A DNA stretch of 64,000 nucleotides from Thalassovita gelatinovora (GCF_001458355.1 NZ_CYSA01000003.1:1-64000); one strand, 5' to 3'. Positions 9,233 through 19,321 are shown, counted from the first letter of the stretch. The notes: a model not told the origin generated them from the sequence alone. Made by a program: numbers and translations.

Positions 9233-10699
9233 ATGAGCTTTACCCTCGCCATCGTGGGGCGTCCCAATGTGGGCAAATCCACCCTGTTCAACCGCCTTGT
9301 CGGCAAACGTCTGGCCTTGGTCGATGACCAACCCGGCGTGACCCGTGATTTGCGCGAAGGAGAAGCCAAGCTGGGCGGTCTGCGGTTCACCGTGATCGAC
9401 ACTGCCGGTTTGGAAGAGGCCACCGATGACAGCCTGCAGGGGCGGATGCGGCGGCTGACCGAACGCGCGGTGGACATGGCCGATATTTGCCTGTTCATGA
9501 TCGACGCGCGGGTCGGGGTGACGCCGACCGACGAAATGTTTGCCGAAATCCTGCGGAAACGCTCCAAACACGTGATTCTGGCCACCAACAAGGCTGAAGG
9601 TAAAGCCGCCGATGCCGGGGTATTGGAGGCCTATGCCTTGGGCTTGGGTGAACCATTGCGTTTGTCAGCCGAACATGGCGAAGGCATGGGCGAATTGATG
9701 CACGTTCTGATGCCGTTGGCGGATGAATTTGCCGATGCAGCCGCTGAACATATGCCAGAAACCGATGTCGCACTGGATGAGGACGAAGACGAAGAAGGTT
9801 TCCGCAAACCGACCTTCGAAAAGCCGTTGCAAGTCGCGGTGATCGGCCGGCCGAATGCGGGGAAATCGACCCTGATCAACAAGATCCTTGGAGAAGACCG
9901 GCTGCTGACCGGCCCCGAAGCCGGGATTACTCGTGATGCGATTTCACTGACCATCGATTGGGGTGGATTGCCGGTGCGGATCTGGGACACTGCCGGGATG
10001 CGTAAACGCGCCAAGGTTCAGGATAAGGTCGAAAAACTGTCGGTCTCCGATGGGCTTCGGGCGGTGAAATTCGCCGAAGTGGTGATCTTGCTTCTGGATG
10101 CGGAAATTCCGTTCGAACAACAGGACCTACGGATCGCCGACTTGGCCGAACGCGAAGGCCGTGCCGTGGTGGTGGCGGTCAATAAATGGGACATCGAAGA
10201 ACATAAGCAGGAAAAGCTGCGCGAAATGCGTGAAGCTTTTGAACGTCTGCTGCCGCAATTGCGCGGCGCGCCGCTGGTCACCGTTTCGGCCAAGACCGGG
10301 CGTGGGCTGGATCGGCTGCAGGCGGCGGTGGAAAAAGCCTATGATGTCTGGAACCGCCGGGTTCCGACCGCGCAGCTCAATCGTTGGTTGATTGCGATGC
10401 TGGAACAACATCCGCCGCCCGCGCCGGGCGGACGTCGGATCAAGCTGCGTTATATGACCCAGGCCAAGACGCGGCCACCGGGGTTCGTGGTCATGTGTTC
10501 TCAGCCCGACAAGATTCCCAACAGCTATTCGCGCTATCTCGTCAATGGGTTGAGACAAGATTTCGACATGCCGGGCACGCCGATCCGGCTGACTATGCGC
10601 GGTCAGGGGGATAAAAACCCCTATAAGTCCAAACGGGAAAAGAAACCCGGTGCCTTGGGCAAACACCTGACCAAAAAACGCGGTCAACCGCGCGGCTAA
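9233..10699 (+). CDS. der: Ribosome biogenesis GTPase Der (EngA)
   Basis: 488-residue tandem GTPase needed for 50S subunit maturation. The first G domain has its P-loop GRPNVGKS at residues 9-16, DTAG, and NKAE as the base-specificity motif. The second has GRPNAGKS near residue 205, [11 protein letters not shown], and NKWD. A KH-like C-terminal domain ends in a basic tail rich in Lys and Arg ([14 protein letters not shown]). An acidic linker (DEDEDEEG) joins the two G domains. Start ATG 9233; the gene follows bamB by 47 bp in the same operon. Confidence 0.97.
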   Translation: MSFTLAIVGRPNVGKSTLFNRLVGKRLALVDDQPGVTRDLREGEAKLGGLRFTVIDTAGLEEATDDSLQGRMRRLTERAVDMADICLFMIDARVGVTPTDEMFAEILRKRSKHVILATNKAEGKAADAGVLEAYALGLGEPLRLSAEHGEGMGELMHVLMPLADEFADAAAEHMPETDVALDEDEDEEGFRKPTFEKPLQVAVIGRPNAGKSTLINKILGEDRLLTGPEAGITRDAISLTIDWGGLPVRIWDTAGMRKRAKVQDKVEKLSVSDGLRAVKFAEVVILLLDAEIPFEQQDLRIADLAEREGRAVVVAVNKWDIEEHKQEKLREMREAFERLLPQLRGAPLVTVSAKTGRGLDRLQAAVEKAYDVWNRRVPTAQLNRWLIAMLEQHPPPAPGGRRIKLRYMTQAKTRPPGFVVMCSQPDKIPNSYSRYLVNGLRQDFDMPGTPIRLTMRGQGDKNPYKSKREKKPGALGKHLTKKRGQPRG

Positions 10700-10966
10700 A
10701 TCCTGATTTGGTAGGGCTGATTGGGCAACATTTCGCACTTGCTGCGGCGTGGGGCGGGGGTGTGGCTGTTTTCCTGACCTGAGGACTTGCGAAAAATGTC
10801 TCTCAGATTACTTTCTTCATGAACGGCGCATTGGGCGTAAAGATTTTTAATCGTTATGGCCGCAAATTCGGTCAATAAACTGTAGTGTGTAGGAATTAGA
10901 AAGACGGCTGTGTGGCCGCTTCGTGCGAAAACCCGCTGGATTAAATGAATTACCTTGGGGTGAATA

Positions 10967-11956
10967 ATGTCTGTCAGGGATCATACCAAAGCTTATACGG
11001 AAAAAGACAACCGCATCGCGGCGGTCAGTTATTTCGGAACCTTCCTTGTCTATTTTGCGACGCTTTTTACGGCAATCATCTGGGCCTCGCTGTGGTGGGC
11101 GGTTATTCCGCTGGTTATCGTGAATGCTTTTGCAGGGGTGCGGCTTTACGTGCTGCAACATGATTGCGGTCACGCTTCGTTGTTCGCAACCCGGCGGCAA
11201 AACGATCTGGCTGGATACGGCCTGTCGGTTTTCACCCTGACACCCTACTGGGTGATGCGCCACAATCACAACCTGCATCACGCCCATGTCGGCAATCTCG
11301 ATCATCGTGAAGATGGTGAAATCTACACCATGACCCTTGCCGAGTGGAACAAGGCGGGGTTTTGGCAGCGGATCACTTACCGGCTCTATCGCAATCCCGC
11401 GGTCCTGATGTTGGTGGGTGGGGTTTTCGTCTATTTCCTGCGCTACCGCTGGCCCAAGAACACGCTGCGTGCCGGCATCGCCGGGGTGTTGGCGCATAAT
11501 CTGGCACTTGTGATCTGGATTGCCTCGATTTGGGGGCTGGCTGGTTGGACCGGATTGACCGTCTGGCTGGCGACTGCGGTTGTCGCCGGGGCGATCGGTG
11601 TTTTCCTTGTCTATCTGCAGCATAATTTCGAAGACACCTATTGGGATCGCCGTCCAGATCTCGATCCGTCCATCGCGGCGCTGAAAGGGTCTTCGGCACT
11701 TGATCTTGGTTGGTGGTGGGATTTGGGGACCGGCAATATCGCCTATCACGACATTCATCACTATGACCCGCGAATTCCATCTTATCGATTGCGCAAATGT
11801 CATCGTGAAATCAGCCCCGTGCTGGCACCGCAGACCAATATTGTGAAATGGCCGCAAGCGATTGCCTCGTTCCGGCTCAAGCTGTGGGATGAAGATAACG
11901 AAAAGCTCGTACCGTTCCCGCAATCACGGCAGCACAGTCTGGCGACTGCAAGCTGA
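10967..11956 (+). CDS. Membrane fatty acid desaturase
   Basis: 329-residue di-iron integral membrane enzyme of the fatty acid desaturase superfamily, which introduces a double bond in an acyl chain, or hydroxylates, using O2 and an electron donor. All three histidine boxes are present: HDCGH at 65-69, HNHNLHH at 99-105 and HDIHH near 265. Hydrophobic stretches at about 20-60 and 140-215 give the usual four helices. The gene stands alone, preceded by 267 bp without other genes and convergent with serS. Substrate and regiospecificity cannot be assigned. The closest types by eye are the short bacterial acyl-lipid desaturases. Confidence 0.88.
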   Translation: MSVRDHTKAYTEKDNRIAAVSYFGTFLVYFATLFTAIIWASLWWAVIPLVIVNAFAGVRLYVLQHDCGHASLFATRRQNDLAGYGLSVFTLTPYWVMRHNHNLHHAHVGNLDHREDGEIYTMTLAEWNKAGFWQRITYRLYRNPAVLMLVGGVFVYFLRYRWPKNTLRAGIAGVLAHNLALVIWIASIWGLAGWTGLTVWLATAVVAGAIGVFLVYLQHNFEDTYWDRRPDLDPSIAALKGSSALDLGWWWDLGTGNIAYHDIHHYDPRIPSYRLRKCHREISPVLAPQTNIVKWPQAIASFRLKLWDEDNEKLVPFPQSRQHSLATAS

Positions 11957-11971
11957 TCATATCCCCTGTGG

Positions 11972-12042
11972 CGTTTCTTCTTGGCGGCAATACTCTGGGG
12001 GATGAATTGGCCAAAGGCCAAGAAGGGGGCAAGGCCCCCTTC
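11972..12042 (-). repeat. Dispersed intergenic element, copy A (downstream of serS)
   Basis: On the minus strand it begins with the hairpin GAAGGGGGC-CTT-GCCCCCTTC (12042 to 12022). It continues through CTTGGCC...GGCCAATTCA and CCCCCAGAGTATTGCCG, and ends in CCAAGAAGAAAC. The same layout occurs at 17897-17961 on the plus strand. It starts 46 bases after the serS stop codon in the same orientation, so it probably includes the serS terminator. The 9-bp stem may also serve the converging desaturase gene. Confidence 0.7.
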
Positions 12043-12088
12043 GATCGCCCGGAACGGGCTAAACCGGACAGCGCGGCCGCGCTGACCT

Positions 12089-13381
12089 TCAGATCAAGAT
12101 GCCATCTGCATCCAGGATGGTCTTGCCGCCAAGATAGGGATGCAAAGCCTGCGGCAGGGCGACCGACCCGTCTTCCTGCTGACCATTTTCCAGCACCGCG
12201 ATCAACGCTCGGCCCACCGCAAGCCCCGATCCGTTCAGCGTGTGCAGGAATTCCGGCTTGCCGCCGGCTTCGGGCTTGAACCGGGCATTCATCCGGCGCG
12301 CCTGAAAATCGCCACAGACCGAAACCGAACTGATTTCACGGTACATGTTCTGCCCCGGCAGCCAAACCTCGATATCGTGGGTTTTTTGGGCGCCGAACCC
12401 CATATCGCCGGTGCACAGCACCACGGTGCGATACGGCAGCCCCAGCTTTTCCAGGATGCCTTCGGCGCACCGCGTCATGCGGTCGTGTTCATCCAGCGAT
12501 TTATCCGGATGGGTGATCGATACCATTTCGACCTTTTCGAACTGGTGCTGGCGCAGCATCCCGGCCGTATCGCGGCCAGCGCTGCCTGCTTCGGAGCGGA
12601 AACACTGGGTATGCGCCACGTAGCGGCGTGGCAGATAGCTTTCCTCGACCGTCTCGCCATTGACGATATTGGTCAGTGGCACCTCGGCGGTGGGCACCAG
12701 CCACCAACCATTGGTGGTCTGATAGCTGTCTTCGCCGAATTTCGGCAATTGCCCGGTGCCCTGCATCATTTCTTCGCGCACCAGAACCGGGGTCCAGGTT
12801 TCGGTGAGGCCGTTTTCATCGACATGGGTGTTCAGCATGAACTGGGCCAGCGCCCGGTGAATACGCGCCACAGCCCCCGACAAGACCACGAAACGCGATC
12901 CAGACAGTTTGGCCGCAGTTTCGAAATCCATTCCGGGTTTGACGCCTGCCAGATCGAAATGTTCTTTCGGTTGGAAGGTGAATTCGCGCGGCGTGCCCCA
13001 GTTTCGGATTTCGACATTGTCATTTTCATCCGCGCCCTCGGGCACATCTGCCAAAGGCGCATTGGGAAGAGTCATCAACAGGTCGTTGAGTTGCTGATCA
13101 AGTTCCTTTGCTTCGGCCTGCATCGCGGCGACTTGCGCTTTCTTGTCGCCGACCAGCGCGCGCAGACGTTCGAATTCGGCCTCATCTCCGCTTGCTTTGG
13201 CGGCACCGACGTCCTTGGCGGCTTTCTTTTGATCGGATTGCGCGGTTTCAGCGGCTTGGATCTTGGCCCGGCGCGCTTCGTCAAGTGCTAGGATTTCCGA
13301 TGACATCGGCGCGCCGTTGCGGCGGGCCAGGGCGGCGTCGAAAGCGCCCGGATTTTCGCGGATGGCGCGGATGTCATGCAT
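12089..13381 (-). CDS. serS: Seryl-tRNA synthetase
   Basis: Class II aminoacyl-tRNA synthetase of 430 residues that charges tRNA-Ser. The N-terminal part (about 1-110) is the long antiparallel coiled-coil arm that grips the tRNA's long variable arm. The catalytic domain carries motif 2 ([12 protein letters not shown]) and motif 3 with [20 protein letters not shown]. The ATG at 13381 gives [11 protein letters not shown], the conserved N-terminus. The gene is monocistronic and followed by dispersed element copy A. Upstream it diverges from yajC across a 400-bp gap. Confidence 0.97.
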   Translation of the reverse strand: MHDIRAIRENPGAFDAALARRNGAPMSSEILALDEARRAKIQAAETAQSDQKKAAKDVGAAKASGDEAEFERLRALVGDKKAQVAAMQAEAKELDQQLNDLLMTLPNAPLADVPEGADENDNVEIRNWGTPREFTFQPKEHFDLAGVKPGMDFETAAKLSGSRFVVLSGAVARIHRALAQFMLNTHVDENGLTETWTPVLVREEMMQGTGQLPKFGEDSYQTTNGWWLVPTAEVPLTNIVNGETVEESYLPRRYVAHTQCFRSEAGSAGRDTAGMLRQHQFEKVEMVSITHPDKSLDEHDRMTRCAEGILEKLGLPYRTVVLCTGDMGFGAQKTHDIEVWLPGQNMYREISSVSVCGDFQARRMNARFKPEAGGKPEFLHTLNGSGLAVGRALIAVLENGQQEDGSVALPQALHPYLGGKTILDADGILI

Positions 13382-13784
13382 GGTTTTGGTCCTTACATAT
13401 AGGAATCGGGTTTGCGAAGCGGTTATTGCTCATTTTCAGGCGGTTGGAAACCGATCTCCTGTTGCCGGATGCGGCAGGCGGGCTTGTCGTGATCGAAAGG
13501 CAGGGTGTCATCGCAATTAAACGGGGCCGGGGGGAGGTCCGGCCCCGGAGTTCGCATGGCTGCCCCGGAGGAAGGGTGCGAACTCTGACCTTATCGCTGG
13601 GACATGATGTTAAGTGGCAATTCACTCTGAAAAAATGGGGGGATTCCAGACCTGACAACCGCAATTGCGGGTTTCCCTCGAATCCAGCAGCCCGAGGCGT
13701 CTTGCAAAACCGCCCCCCGGCTCATAGGTTCCGATCAAATCCGCAGGGCAATTCCTGCGTTGCACAGACTTAAGGACACTAAAG
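13382..13784. other. Non-coding gap between serS and yajC with paired hairpins
   Basis: This 403-bp divergent intergenic region holds no convincing gene. Two adjacent hairpins stand out: GGGGCCGG/CCGGCCCC (13523-13530 and 13539-13546), and AGTTCGCA/TGCGAACT (13549-13556 and 13577-13584). Further down, CCGCAATTGCGG is a perfect 12-base palindrome. I tested the stretch against what I remember of SRP RNA, 6S RNA, RNase P RNA and known leaders and found no match. The structures could belong to a 5' leader of either gene or to a small RNA. Confidence 0.4.
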
Positions 13785-14069
13785 ATGGAAGCCTTCGGCC
13801 AGTTCGTACCCCTCTTGTTGATCTTCGTGATCATGTATTTCCTGCTGATCCGCCCGCAGCAAAAGAAAATGAAAGACCATCAGTCGATGGTCGGCGCGCT
13901 GCGCCGGGGCGATCAGATCGTCACCCAGGGCGGCTTGATCGGCAAGGTTTCCAAGGTCAAGGACGACAACGAGGTCGAAGTTGAACTGGCCGAAGGCATC
14001 AAGGTGCGTGTGGTCAAATCGACCATTGCCCAGGTCGTCAGCAAGACCGAGCCGGCCGCCGAATCCTGA
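13785..14069 (+). CDS. yajC: Preprotein translocase subunit YajC
   Basis: 94-residue single-pass membrane protein that joins SecD and SecF in the ancillary complex of the Sec translocon. A membrane helix at about residues 8-24 (VPLLLIFVIMYFLLIRPQ) is followed by the conserved RPQQKKMKDH stretch and a small cytoplasmic domain with GDQIVTQGGLIGKV. It is the first gene of yajC-secD-secF, with 42 bp to secD. ATG 13785 sits 11 bases after AAGGA. Confidence 0.95.
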   Translation: MEAFGQFVPLLLIFVIMYFLLIRPQQKKMKDHQSMVGALRRGDQIVTQGGLIGKVSKVKDDNEVEVELAEGIKVRVVKSTIAQVVSKTEPAAES

Positions 14070-14111
14070 TTTTCCCGGCCTTTCGGGGCCAGATGAGCGA
14101 AAGCTGCACTT

Positions 14112-15776
14112 ATGCTACAGATTGATCTGTGGAAGCGAGTGGTAATCTGGGGGCTTTGCACCCTCGGGTTGCTCTTGGCGCTTCCCAATGCCTTTTACAC
14201 GCGGGTGGAAACAAGCAACGATGCTGTCGCGGCAATGGAAACCGGCGCTACGGGGGCAGGATTGGAACAACAGGCCGCGCTGTGGCCGTCTTTCCTGCCT
14301 TCGGGGCTTGTCAATCTGGGGCTAGATCTGCGTGGCGGCGCACATCTGTTGGCCGAAGTTCAGGTCGAGGATGTCTACGAAGCCCGGTTGCAGGGGATGT
14401 GGCCCGAGGTGCGCGATCTGTTGCGCGAAGAACGCGATGAAATCGGCACCATTCGGCTGCAAAAAACCCAAGGTGCGATGCTGCGGGTGCGGCTGAACCA
14501 GAAACCGGAAATGGCTGACCGGGCCGCTGAACTGGTGCGCGGTCTGGCCCGCCCAGTGGTCAGCCTGACCGGGGCAGGGGCCAGCGATATCGAAGTCACG
14601 GTAGACGGGGCCGATATCGTGGTGACGCTGAGCGAGGCAGAGCGGCTTGCGACTGACGAACGTACCGTCAAACAATCGCTGGAAATCATCCGCCGCCGGA
14701 TCGACGAAGTCGGCACCCGCGAACCCACCATTCAGCGTCAGGGCGCCGACCGGATCTTGATCCAGGTGCCCGGTGTCGGATCGGCCAGCGAATTGAAGGA
14801 TATCATTGGCACCACCGCACAGCTGACCTTTCAGCCGGTGGTCACGCGCACCAATAATGCCGACATGCCTGCCGGGGCTGGCAATGAATTGCTACCGTCG
14901 CTGGATGATGAAGGTGTTTATTATGTGCTGGAACAGGTTCCCGTCGTGACTGGCGAAGAACTTGTCGATGCACAGCCGTCGTTCGATCAGAACGGCGGAC
15001 CGGCCGTGTCGTTTCGCTTCAACACGTCGGGGGCCCGGAAATTCGGCGATTACACCGCCGAAAATATCGGCAATCCATTTGCCATCGTGTTGGATGACGA
15101 AGTCATCAGCGCACCGGTCATTCAAGCCCATATCGGCGGTGGATCGGGCATCATCACCGGCAGTTTTTCGGTCGAAGAAAGCACCAATCTTGCCGTTCTG
15201 TTGCGTGCGGGCGCCTTGCCTGCAGGGTTGAGTTTTCTGGAAGAGCGCACCATCGGCCCGGAACTGGGCGCTGACAGTATCGCGGCGGGCAAGATCGCCT
15301 GCATCGTTGCCTTCACCGGTGTTCTGGTCTTCATGATGCTGAGTTATGGGTTGTTCGGCGTGTTTGCCAATATCGCGCTTGTGGTCAATGTCTGTCTGAT
15401 CTTCGGCGCGCTGTCGATGATCGGAGGCACCCTGACCCTGCCGGGGATTGCCGGGATCGTTTTGACCATCGGCATGGCTGTAGATGCCAATGTGTTGGTC
15501 TTTGAACGTATCCGCGAGGAAATCCGAACCGCCAAGGGACCGGCGCGTGCGATCGAACTGGGCTATGACCGGGCGCTGTCGGCAATCATCGACGCCAACA
15601 TCACCACCTTCATCATCTCGGTGATCCTGTTCACGCTGGGCTCAGGCCCGGTTCGGGGCTTCGCCATCACGCTGGGGCTGGGTATCCTGACCTCGGTCTT
15701 CACCGCGATTTTCGTGACGCGGTTGTTGATCGTGATGTGGTTCGAACGCCGCCGTCCCAAAACGATTGAGGTTTGA
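14112..15776 (+). CDS. secD: Protein translocase subunit SecD
   Basis: 554-residue membrane protein of the SecDF complex, which uses the proton motive force to pull exported proteins into the periplasm. Residues about 8-26 form TM1. A large periplasmic part (P1) contains the family motif LDLRGGAHLLAEV near residue 75, and the five remaining helices lie in the last 190 residues. Conserved elements there include GMAVDANVLVFERIREE. The stop codon is followed after one base by the secF start, so the two genes are tightly coupled. Confidence 0.97.
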   Translation: MLQIDLWKRVVIWGLCTLGLLLALPNAFYTRVETSNDAVAAMETGATGAGLEQQAALWPSFLPSGLVNLGLDLRGGAHLLAEVQVEDVYEARLQGMWPEVRDLLREERDEIGTIRLQKTQGAMLRVRLNQKPEMADRAAELVRGLARPVVSLTGAGASDIEVTVDGADIVVTLSEAERLATDERTVKQSLEIIRRRIDEVGTREPTIQRQGADRILIQVPGVGSASELKDIIGTTAQLTFQPVVTRTNNADMPAGAGNELLPSLDDEGVYYVLEQVPVVTGEELVDAQPSFDQNGGPAVSFRFNTSGARKFGDYTAENIGNPFAIVLDDEVISAPVIQAHIGGGSGIITGSFSVEESTNLAVLLRAGALPAGLSFLEERTIGPELGADSIAAGKIACIVAFTGVLVFMMLSYGLFGVFANIALVVNVCLIFGALSMIGGTLTLPGIAGIVLTIGMAVDANVLVFERIREEIRTAKGPARAIELGYDRALSAIIDANITTFIISVILFTLGSGPVRGFAITLGLGILTSVFTAIFVTRLLIVMWFERRRPKTIEV

Positions 15777-15777
15777 T

Positions 15778-16746
15778 ATGCGCCTGAGATTTTTTCGTGA
15801 AGTACCGACATTCGATTTTTTCCGCTTCCAATGGGCGACGCTTGGATTTTCCGGTGTCTTGGTGGTGCTATCCTTGGTCGCTTGGGCGATGATCGGGTTG
15901 AACTTCGGGATCGATTTCCGTGGTGGCACCACGATCCGAACCCAATCCGAAAGCGCCGTGGACGTGGGAACCTATCGTCAGGCGATGACATCTCTGGAAC
16001 TGGGCGATGTAACGATCACCGAAGTGTTCGATCCTACCTTTGCCGAAAACCAGCATGTGGCGATGATCCGCATTCAGGCCCAGGATGGGCAGGAAAGCGT
16101 CAGTCAGGAAACCGTGGACCGGATTGAAACGGCGCTTCGGACAGTGGATGACACCATCACCTTCCCGTTGGTCGAATCAGTTGGGCCGAAAGTATCGGGG
16201 GAATTGATCTGGACCGCCGTTCTGGCGGTTGGGGCGTCGCTGGCGGCGATCCTGTTTTATGTCTGGCTCAGGTTCGAATGGCAGTTTTCCGTCGGTGCGG
16301 TGGCGGCCTTGGCGCATGACGTGATCGTGACCATCGGGATATTTTCGGTGCTGCAAATCCGCTTCGATCTGGCCACGATCGCGGCGCTGCTGACGATCAT
16401 CGGTTATTCGATCAACGACACGGTGGTGATTTTCGATCGGTTGCGCGAGAACCTGATCAAATTCAAGACCACGCCGTTGCGCGATCTGATGAACCTGACA
16501 GCCAATGAAACCCTCAGCCGAACCTTGATGACGAGCGGCACCACGCTTCTGGCGTTGATCGCGATGCTGATCCTTGGGGGGGACGTGATCCGCGGGTTTA
16601 TTTTCGCCATCACCTGGGGCGTGATCGTGGGCACCTATTCGTCGATCTATGTGGCTAAAAACATCGTGTTGTTACTGGGTGTCAAACGCGATTGGACCAA
16701 GCCGGACAACAATCAGGGCAATCAGTTCGCAAACGTCGATGCCTGA
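15778..16746 (+). CDS. secF: Protein translocase subunit SecF
   Basis: 322-residue partner of SecD, with six membrane helices and a periplasmic domain between the first two. The N-terminus MRLRFFREVPTFDFFRF is followed by TM1 and the GIDFRGGT motif. Later come IGYSINDTVVIFDRLREN and the last helices. ATG at 15778 was chosen over an upstream in-frame start because it lies one base after the secD stop. The next gene begins inside the last eight bases of this one, so the run continues as one transcript. Confidence 0.96.
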   Translation: MRLRFFREVPTFDFFRFQWATLGFSGVLVVLSLVAWAMIGLNFGIDFRGGTTIRTQSESAVDVGTYRQAMTSLELGDVTITEVFDPTFAENQHVAMIRIQAQDGQESVSQETVDRIETALRTVDDTITFPLVESVGPKVSGELIWTAVLAVGASLAAILFYVWLRFEWQFSVGAVAALAHDVIVTIGIFSVLQIRFDLATIAALLTIIGYSINDTVVIFDRLRENLIKFKTTPLRDLMNLTANETLSRTLMTSGTTLLALIAMLILGGDVIRGFIFAITWGVIVGTYSSIYVAKNIVLLLGVKRDWTKPDNNQGNQFANVDA

Positions 16747-17491
16747 TGGTCTAGATCAGCTATTGGCCTATGAAGGGCTGGGCTGGCTGATCGGGGCGGT
16801 TTTCATCGCTGGGGCTGTGCGGGGCTTTTCGGGGTTTGGCACGGCCCTTGTCTATTTACCCGTCGCGGCCATGTTCATGCCGCCGGTCTGGGCGCTGATC
16901 ACTCTGGTGGTGATGGATGTGTTCGGCCCCATTCCGAACCTGCCGCGGGCACGGCGTGACGGACGGGTGGCCGATGTCGGGCGGATGTGGCTGGGGACCA
17001 TTCTGGCGCTGCCCTTAGGGTTGATGGTGCTTTACACGGCCGATCCCAGCTTTTTTCGATATGCGGTCTGTGGCATTGCATTGCTGGTGCCGTTGCTGTT
17101 GGCCTCGGGGGTGCGGATGCGGGGTCAGATCACCCCGGCGCTGCAAATTGGCACCGGTGGCGTGGCGGGATTTCTAGGCGGGGTGGCCGGGTTGCCGGGA
17201 CCGCCGGTGATCCTGATGCATATGGCGTCGACCGAACCGGCACAACTGATCCGTGCCAACATCATGATGTATCTGTTTGCCTTTGATGTCACCCTGCTGG
17301 GTCTGTTGGCCATACAAGGTAAACTGGAACTACTGCCGATCCTGATCGGTCTGGTGCTGGCGGTGCCGAATCTTCTGGGCAATCTGGCCGGGGCCGCTAT
17401 GTTCCGGCCCGAAAGACAGCGGCTGTACCGCTTGGTCGGTTATGGTATCACCATGGCCGCGGCGCTGAGCGGGCTGCCGATCTGGGCGTGA
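16739..17491 (+). CDS. TauE/SafE-family sulfite exporter-like permease
   Basis: 250-residue integral membrane protein of the TauE/SafE (DUF81) family, whose members export or import small anions such as sulfite and sulfoacetate. About seven to eight hydrophobic helices fill the sequence, arranged as two repeats. The family signature GFSGFGTALVYLPVAA occurs near residue 24. The ATG at 16739 overlaps the end of secF, and the next gene starts 11 bp after the stop, so it appears to be co-transcribed with the Sec genes. The substrate is unknown. Confidence 0.88.
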   Translation: MPDGLDQLLAYEGLGWLIGAVFIAGAVRGFSGFGTALVYLPVAAMFMPPVWALITLVVMDVFGPIPNLPRARRDGRVADVGRMWLGTILALPLGLMVLYTADPSFFRYAVCGIALLVPLLLASGVRMRGQITPALQIGTGGVAGFLGGVAGLPGPPVILMHMASTEPAQLIRANIMMYLFAFDVTLLGLLAIQGKLELLPILIGLVLAVPNLLGNLAGAAMFRPERQRLYRLVGYGITMAAALSGLPIWA

Positions 17492-17501
17492 GGAGGGCAC
17501 T

Positions 17502-17855
17502 ATGCAACTGACCGAGATAACATTCAACGACGCCGTGCCGGTGGATGGTTATGGTCCGGGATTTTTCCGCGTCGCAGATCAGGTCCTGCACGGGGCGGTG
17601 ATCGTGACGGCGGACCGGGCCACGGTCTGGGCCGGGCTGGAGGATGGCGCGGCCTTGCTGGGACTGGCCGATGAGGTTGATGTGCTTTTTATCGGCATGG
17701 GGGCCGAAATCGCTTTTCTGCCCGCAGACCTGCGCCAGACCTTGGAAGCGGAGGGAATTGGGGTGGAGGTGATGAATTCGCCTTCGGCCTGCCGGACCTA
17801 CAATGTGTTGGTGTCCGAAGGCCGCCGTGTGGCGTTGGCGGCGCTGCCGGTGTGA
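17502..17855 (+). CDS. Mth938-like domain protein (DUF498)
   Basis: 117-residue soluble protein of the Mth938/NDUFAF3-like fold. Visible family features are the N-terminal PVDGYGPGFFRV, the central VLFIGMGAEIAFLP, and the final MNSPSACRTYNVLVSEGRRVALAALPV, cut here only by the chain end. In eukaryotes the related NDUFAF3 helps assemble respiratory complex I; the bacterial role is not established. RBS GGAGG lies 6-10 bases before the ATG. It ends the yajC-secDF-tauE run and is followed by dispersed element copy B. Confidence 0.85.
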   Translation: MQLTEITFNDAVPVDGYGPGFFRVADQVLHGAVIVTADRATVWAGLEDGAALLGLADEVDVLFIGMGAEIAFLPADLRQTLEAEGIGVEVMNSPSACRTYNVLVSEGRRVALAALPV

Positions 17856-17896
17856 GGCGGTGTCTGATCTGAGTTTTCGCCTGCGGCGGGCGGGGC

Positions 17897-17961
17897 GAAG
17901 GGGCGCTGCCCCTCTTGGCGTGCCGCCAATTCACCCCGGAGTATGTTTACCAAGAAGAAAC
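17897..17961 (+). repeat. Dispersed intergenic element, copy B (downstream of the Mth938 gene)
   Basis: On the plus strand it starts with GAAGGGGCGCTGCCCC, a GC-rich hairpin. It runs through CTTGGCGTGCCGCCAATTCA and CCCCGGAGTATGTTTA, and ends with CCAAGAAGAAAC. Order, spacing and several blocks match copy A (11972-12042 on the minus strand). It begins 42 bases after the stop codon of the Mth938-domain gene in the same orientation, so it likely ends that operon. Confidence 0.7.
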
Positions 17962-18050
17962 AAAATGAGCGGGAAATTTGATCGAGCGCTGGGGAGCCGC
18001 TTTTATGCTTCATGCTTTTGTCGGGCGCATCAATGAGATAGGAGAGATGC

Positions 18051-18668
18051 ATGGAATTGAATGTCTCTGATCTCAGCGTTTCACGGGGCGGCATTGCGGT
18101 GCTGGAAGGTCTGTCGTTTTCGATCTTGGAGGGCGAAGCTCTGGTGCTGCGTGGACCCAATGGCAGCGGCAAGACCACGCTGTTGCGCACGATTGCCGGA
18201 TTGCAGCCGCCGCTCAGGGGAACAATCGGGTTGGAACGCGAAGCGATGGCCTATGCCGGGCATTCCGACGGGATCAAATCGGTGCTGACGGTTCGGGAGA
18301 ACCTGCAATTCTGGGCCGATGTGTTTGAAACCGGGGCTATTGATCCTGCTTTGCAGGCTTTTGATCTGTCCGCTTTGGAAAACCGGCCCGCGGGTGGTTT
18401 ATCAGCGGGGCAGAAACGGCGGTTGGGATTGGCGCGGATGGTGGTGTCCGGCCGTCCGGTCTGGGTCTTGGATGAACCGACGGTGTCGCTCGACCTTGCG
18501 TCGGTGGCGATGTTCGCCGAAGCGGTGCGGGCGCATCTGGCGGCGGGGGGGCTGGCGCTGCTGGCGACCCATATCGATCTGGGCCTGTCGGAGGCCCGGA
18601 TGCTGGACGTCACCCCATTCAAGGCGATTCCGCCCGAGATCGACGATTTTGATGGAGATTTCCTGTGA
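18051..18668 (+). CDS. ccmA: Heme exporter ATP-binding protein CcmA
   Basis: 205-residue ABC ATPase of the CcmABCD complex, which releases heme-loaded CcmE for cytochrome c maturation. Walker A is GPNGSGKTT near residue 36. The signature region is [17 protein letters not shown] near 118, and Walker B is [13 protein letters not shown]. The ATG at 18051 has GGAGAG 6-11 bases upstream. The ccmB start (GTG) overlaps the stop codon. This begins the ccmA-B-C-D-G operon. Confidence 0.95.
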   Translation: MELNVSDLSVSRGGIAVLEGLSFSILEGEALVLRGPNGSGKTTLLRTIAGLQPPLRGTIGLEREAMAYAGHSDGIKSVLTVRENLQFWADVFETGAIDPALQAFDLSALENRPAGGLSAGQKRRLGLARMVVSGRPVWVLDEPTVSLDLASVAMFAEAVRAHLAAGGLALLATHIDLGLSEARMLDVTPFKAIPPEIDDFDGDFL

Positions 18669-19321
18669 TTGCGTTGCTGATCCGAGATTTGCGGCTGGCG
18701 GTGCGCGCCGGGGGCGGTTTTGGTCTGGGATTGTCGTTTTTCCTGATCGTTGTTGTGCTTGTACCTTTTGGTGTCGGGCCTGAAAGCGGGCTGTTGTCGA
18801 CCATCGCTCCGGGCATCCTGTGGTTGGGGGCATTGTTGGCCTGTTTGCTGTCATTGGATCGGATTTTGGCGCTCGATTGGGAAGATGGGTCGTTGGATTT
18901 GCTGGCCACGGCCCCCCTGCCAATGGAGGCGATCGTCAGCATCAAATCGCTGGCTCATTGGATTACGACCGGATTGCCGTTGGTTTTGGCCGCCCCTGTC
19001 TTGGGGTTGCTTTTGAACCTGCCAGATGCGGGCTATGGCCCCTTGGTTCTGTCGCTGCTGATCGGCACCCCGGCCTTGTCGGTAATCGGCACTTTCGGAG
19101 CGGCGCTGACCGTTGGGTTGAAACGCGGTGGGCTTTTGCTGAGTTTGCTGGTGCTGCCGCTATATGTGCCGACGTTGATTTTCGGCGCGGAAATGGCGCG
19201 GCGGTCGATTGAGGGGATGGACGCCACCCCCCCCTTGCTGATGCTGGCCGGGATTACCTGCGGCACCATCGCGCTGTTGCCTTTTGCTTCTGCTGCGGTA
19301 CTGAGGGTCAACTTACGTTGA
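18665..19321 (+). CDS. ccmB: Heme exporter protein CcmB
   Basis: 218-residue membrane subunit of the CcmABCD ABC complex, with about six hydrophobic helices. It begins with the conserved [16 protein letters not shown] and continues with a helix containing [19 protein letters not shown]. The later [17 protein letters not shown] and the loop [15 protein letters not shown] are family typical. GTG at 18665 overlaps the ccmA stop codon as GTGA, so it is translationally coupled. Confidence 0.95.
   Translation: MIALLIRDLRLAVRAGGGFGLGLSFFLIVVVLVPFGVGPESGLLSTIAPGILWLGALLACLLSLDRILALDWEDGSLDLLATAPLPMEAIVSIKSLAHWITTGLPLVLAAPVLGLLLNLPDAGYGPLVLSLLIGTPALSVIGTFGAALTVGLKRGGLLLSLLVLPLYVPTLIFGAEMARRSIEGMDATPPLLMLAGITCGTIALLPFASAAVLRVNLR

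Noticed and set aside
13501-13600. Possible SRP RNA because of AGGTCCGG and GGAGGAAGG
   Set aside because: The conserved GGAAGCAGC core and the long paired ends are absent.
13374-13664. 96-residue minus-strand ORF in the serS/yajC gap
   Set aside because: No ribosome-binding site, Pro/Ser/Arg-rich, and it runs across both hairpins.
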